Assembly: GCF_014084125.1 (NCBI RefSeq)
Contig: NZ_CP048405.1
Coordinates: forward strand, 1,054,001 to 1,118,000
Direction of reading: 5' to 3'
DNA from: Streptacidiphilus sp. PB12-B1b
GTDB taxonomy: Bacteria > Actinomycetota > Actinomycetes > Streptomycetales > Streptomycetaceae
Length of the DNA: 64,000 nt
Part shown: positions 61,615-64,000 of the stretch, piece after piece
Position numbering within the stretch: the stretch's first letter is position 1
How the letters are laid out: every line of letters begins with the position of its first letter
Notes under the pieces: generated by a model
What the model was told of the DNA's origin: nothing
Seen by the model: only the letters and a program-made list of their open reading frames with translations
The model's database searches: none
Translations under genes and position numbers: made by a program

Positions 61615-62790
61615 GTGAGTTCCCCACCTTCGCACGTTCGCTCTGGGCTGACCGCTGAGCAGTGCGGTCCTGAAGGTTCGGAGGGTGCGCCGGAGAGTGC
61701 GGAGGCGGTCTCGCCGGGCCCCGAGTACGACGGGCCGCCGCTGGTGGTCGCGGTCACCGGCGCGGCCTCCGGCGTCGGCGAGCGGCTGGCCGCCCGGCTG
61801 GCGGCCTCGCCCTGCGTACGCCGGGTTCTGGCCATCGACGAGCGCCGCGGCGAGGTCACCGGCGTGCAGTGGCGGGTGCTGGACGTCCGCGACCCGGCCG
61901 TGGCCGAGCGCTTGGCCGGGGTGGACGTGGTGGTGCACCTGGCGCTGGACCTGGGCATGTCCGCCGACCCCAAGGCCCGCAGCGCCTTCAACGTGCGCGG
62001 CACCCAGACCGTGCTCACCGCCGCCGCCGCGGCCGGGGTGCACCGGGTGGTGCTGTGCACCTCGGCGATGGTCTACGGCGCGCTGGCCGACAACGACGTC
62101 CCGCTGGCCGAGGAGGCCCCGCTGCGGGCCACCGAGGAGGCCTCCCTGGTCGGCGACCTGCTGGAGATCGAGCGGCTGGCCCGGCGGGCCCCGCTGGCCC
62201 ACCCCGGGCTGTCGGTGACGGTGCTGCGCCCGGCGGTGGTGGTCGGCCCCGGCGTGGACACCGTGCTCACCCGGCACTTCGAGGCGCCGAGGCTGCTGGT
62301 GGTCGCCGGCTCCCGGCCCTGCTGGCAGTTCTGCCACGTGGACGACCTGGCGGCGGCGCTGGAGTACGCGGTGCTGGGCCTGGTCGAGGGCGAGGTGACG
62401 GTCGGCTGCGACGGCTGGCTGGAGCAGGAGGAGGTGGAGGAGATCACCGGCATCCGCCGGATGGAGCTGCCCGCCTCGCTCGCCCTGGGCACGGCCGCCC
62501 GGCTGCACCGGCTGGGGCTGACCCCGGCCCCGGCCGGGGACCTGGCGTACACCATGTACCCGTGGGTGGTCTCCGGCAGCCGGCTGCACGAGGCGGGCTG
62601 GCGTCCGCTGCACACCAACGAGCAGGCCCTGGGCGAGCTGCTGGAGCAGGTCTCCGGCAACCACGCGGTGGCCGGCCGGCGGCTGGGCGGCAAGGACGCG
62701 GCGACCACGCTGGGCGCGGCGGGCGCCACCGTCGCCCTGGTCGGCACGGCGGCGCTGGTCCGCCGGGCGCGCAAGCGCAGGCGGATGTGA
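61615..62790 (+). CDS. SDR-family NAD-dependent epimerase/dehydratase-like protein
   Basis: A 391-residue extended-SDR protein. The Rossmann motif is VVAVTGAASGVGERLAARLA (about residue 43), followed by VVVHLALDLG and a serine-type LCTSAMVYG; the usual Tyr-x3-Lys is not clear (the region reads LLEIERLARRAP), so it may bind NAD(P) without catalysis. The C-terminus has a membrane-like hydrophobic stretch (LGAAGATVALVGTAALV) followed by basic residues RRARKRRRM, suggesting an anchored protein. GTG has GGAGGAG 5 nt upstream. Substrate unknown. Confidence 0.83.
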   Translation: MSSPPSHVRSGLTAEQCGPEGSEGAPESAEAVSPGPEYDGPPLVVAVTGAASGVGERLAARLAASPCVRRVLAIDERRGEVTGVQWRVLDVRDPAVAERLAGVDVVVHLALDLGMSADPKARSAFNVRGTQTVLTAAAAAGVHRVVLCTSAMVYGALADNDVPLAEEAPLRATEEASLVGDLLEIERLARRAPLAHPGLSVTVLRPAVVVGPGVDTVLTRHFEAPRLLVVAGSRPCWQFCHVDDLAAALEYAVLGLVEGEVTVGCDGWLEQEEVEEITGIRRMELPASLALGTAARLHRLGLTPAPAGDLAYTMYPWVVSGSRLHEAGWRPLHTNEQALGELLEQVSGNHAVAGRRLGGKDAATTLGAAGATVALVGTAALVRRARKRRRM

Positions 62791-62870
62791 CCGGCGGAAC
62801 CCGCTCAGGAATGGAATATTATGTCCGCGATGCGGAAAAAGCTGTCCAAGCGGTCGGGGGCTCGGTCATC

Positions 62871-63317
62871 ATGGAGGGTATGACGCACCATGCCGCCGAC
62901 CCCGTCCGCCTGATCGCCCTGCGCGACACCCCGCTCTCGCTGGACGAGGTGCACGCCGCCGTCGGCGACACCTCGGCCGGGGGCACGGTGGTCTTCGTCG
63001 GCACCGTCCGCGACCACGACGGCGGCCGGGGGGTCACCGCCCTGGAGTACAGCGCCCACCCCAGCGCCGAGGAGGAGCTGCGGCGGGTTGCCGAGAAGGT
63101 CGTGGCCGACTTCCCGGTGGCGGCCCTGGCGGCGGTCCACCGGGTGGGGCCGCTGGCGGTCACCGACGCCGCCGTCATCGTCGCCGTCTCCTGCGCGCAC
63201 CGCGCCGAGGCGTTCGACGCCTGCCGCCGCCTGATCGACGACATCAAGCACACCGTGCCGATCTGGAAGCACCAGCGCTTCGCGGACGGCAGCGAGGAGT
63301 GGGTCTCCGCCTGCTGA
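62871..63317 (+). CDS. moaE: Molybdopterin synthase catalytic subunit MoaE
   Basis: A 148-residue MoaE: GGTVVFVGTVRDHDGGRGV (the conserved FxGTVR motif), LEYSAHPSAEEELRR, AAVHRVGPLAVTDAAV, CAHRAEAFDACRRLIDDIK and the catalytic Lys in VPIWKHQ. With MoaD thiocarboxylate it converts precursor Z to molybdopterin; MoeZ, encoded at 29.7 kb, supplies the thiocarboxylate. The start is uncertain (ATG 62871 or 62880; an open frame extends to 62811). A TATTAT -10 at 62817-62822 would place the transcript start near 62830. Confidence 0.9.
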   Translation: MEGMTHHAADPVRLIALRDTPLSLDEVHAAVGDTSAGGTVVFVGTVRDHDGGRGVTALEYSAHPSAEEELRRVAEKVVADFPVAALAAVHRVGPLAVTDAAVIVAVSCAHRAEAFDACRRLIDDIKHTVPIWKHQRFADGSEEWVSAC

Positions 63318-63356
63318 GCCGACCCGGCTGGGCCGACCCGGCTGAGCCGACCCGGT
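63315..63356 (+). repeat. 14-bp tandem repeat after moaE
   Basis: Three near-identical copies of TGAGCCGACCCGGC, the first containing the moaE stop codon. No hairpin is formed, so a slippage duplication of the 3' end is likely. Confidence 0.8.
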
Positions 63357-63452
63357 GACGTCGGCCGATGGGCCGTGACCCGCCCGGCGTCCAGGTCGTT
63401 GTGCTGACGAGCAGTTAGTCTGCTGATAGTCACGATGAGCTGGGAGTACGGC

Positions 63453-63617
63453 ATGAGTGCACTCGCCTGGTGGATCTTCCCCGCAGTCGCCGGGCTGCTC
63501 GCCTGGCTGTGGGTGCTCTGGTCCCGGCGGACCCGCTCCACCGCCGACAGCGACTCGCTGGCGGGCTACCAGCGCTTCCGCGAGGCCATGGAGCGGGACG
63601 CCCCCGGCCCGCCGTAG
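63453..63617 (+). CDS. Small single-pass membrane protein
   Basis: A 54-residue protein with one membrane helix (about residues 3-28, LAWWIFPAVAGLLAWLWVLW) followed by a basic hinge (SRRTRS) and a short soluble tail (YQRFREAMERDAPG). No family recognised; similar small proteins adjoin the following PDZ gene in streptomycetes, as I recall. ATG 63453 is preferred over ATG 63435 because GGGAG lies 6 nt upstream. Confidence 0.75.
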   Translation: MSALAWWIFPAVAGLLAWLWVLWSRRTRSTADSDSLAGYQRFREAMERDAPGPP

Positions 63618-63665
63618 CCCGGCTCCGGCCGGTACTCCGGCGGGCGCACCCGGGAAGTCGTCCCG

Positions 63666-63671
63666 TACTGT
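63666..63671 (+). promoter_or_regulatory. -10 of leaderless PDZ-protein gene
   Basis: TACTGT is 6 nt before ATG 63678, with no ribosome site between. Confidence 0.5.
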
Positions 63672-63677
63672 CGTTCC

Positions 63678-64000
63678 ATGCCACGCCGCTCCGCGACGAT
63701 GCTCGCCTCCACGATGCTGCTGATAGCGCTGTTCTGCGCCGCCCTGCTGATCAAGGTGCCCTACTCGGAGATGAGTCCGGGGCCGACGTACAACACCCTC
63801 GGAAGCCAGGGCGGGCAGCAGGTGATCACCATCAGCGGCCACAAGACCTACCCGACCAGCGGCAACCTCAACATGGTCACGGTCGAGGTCACCAACGCCG
63901 ACTACCGGATGAACCTGGTCGAGGCGGTCAGCGGCTGGCTGCAGCACGCGGTGGCGGTCGTCCCCAGCAACACCCTGTACCCCAGCGGCCAGACCGAGCA
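63678..64000 (+). CDS. YlbL/PDZ-domain protein, 5' part
   Basis: The first 107 residues of a gene that runs off the window. A membrane anchor (about residues 8-27, MLASTMLLIALFCAALLIKV) is followed by the family segment PYSEMSPGPTYNTLG and VISGHKTYPTSGNLNMVTVEV-like sequence, the start of a YlbL-type protein (PDZ plus Lon-type peptidase domain). The catalytic part lies beyond the end. No Shine-Dalgarno; TACTGT lies 6 nt before ATG. Confidence 0.85.
   Translation, partial: MPRRSATMLASTMLLIALFCAALLIKVPYSEMSPGPTYNTLGSQGGQQVITISGHKTYPTSGNLNMVTVEVTNADYRMNLVEAVSGWLQHAVAVVPSNTLYPSGQTE

Overview
The window is very G+C-rich DNA with a strong third-codon-position bias, abundant GTG starts, compact gene packing, stop/start overlaps (ATGA, GTGA) and many starts that look leaderless. 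Together with Wbl, DUF3117, DUF3107, an ECF sigma/anti-sigma/HtrA/TatB block, AdnAB and UvrD2, this points to a streptomycete-type actinobacterium (Streptomycetaceae). The gene order resembles, from memory, the core chromosome of Streptomyces. I saw no rRNA, tRNA, insertion sequence, prophage or CRISPR array. This is a core region rather than an island.

Layout. 0-9.9 kb: a DivIVA-domain membrane protein and 3-methyladenine glycosylase I; a PaaG-like enoyl-CoA isomerase; DUF3117; an O-methyltransferase with a disturbed start; then the envelope-stress block of ECF sigma factor, zinc anti-sigma factor, HtrA protease (with an apparent frameshift) and TatB, followed by a hypothetical, a methyltransferase and Mrp/ApbC. 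9.9-18 kb: DUF1003 and PRC/MgtE_N/CBS proteins, a DMT transporter, SUFU-domain protein, PHP phosphoesterase, small conserved proteins and an alpha/beta hydrolase. 18-25 kb: a DEAD-box RNA helicase with a long repetitive Ala/Pro/Arg tail and a probable CTG start, a ferritin-like protein, DUF3107, a TetR regulator and a second hydrolase. 25-34 kb: a lipoprotein divergent from a PelF-like glycosyltransferase/membrane protein/epimerase operon, then MoeZ and a large LPG-synthase-type membrane protein with a kinase-like middle. 33.7-41 kb: an alkyltransferase-like protein and AdnA/AdnB helicase-nucleases. 41-50.5 kb: a SpoIIE-type phosphatase, an EEP hydrolase, a PadR/ABC transporter operon, an M20 dipeptidase and a NADH pyrophosphatase. 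50.8-64 kb: GntR regulator, mycoredoxin, UvrD2, wblC with an elaborate leader, UbiB-like kinase, an E1-like protein, a YgjP-type metalloprotease, Nudix, a DUF2342 protease, an SDR epimerase, MoaE, a small membrane protein and the start of a PDZ protein running off the end.

The most informative non-coding structure is the 0.78-kb stretch before wblC. It holds an autoregulation-type promoter with an AT-rich block against the -35, a 108-codon upstream ORF, a strong intrinsic terminator, a mutually exclusive antiterminator pairing, and a second, proline-rich upstream ORF whose stop overlaps the wblC start. Other points of interest are the in-frame stop at the O-methyltransferase start, the htrA frameshift at a C/G homopolymer, the PadR promoter whose operator covers both the -10 and the start codon, and at least twelve genes with a -10 hexamer placed 6-8 nt before the start codon.
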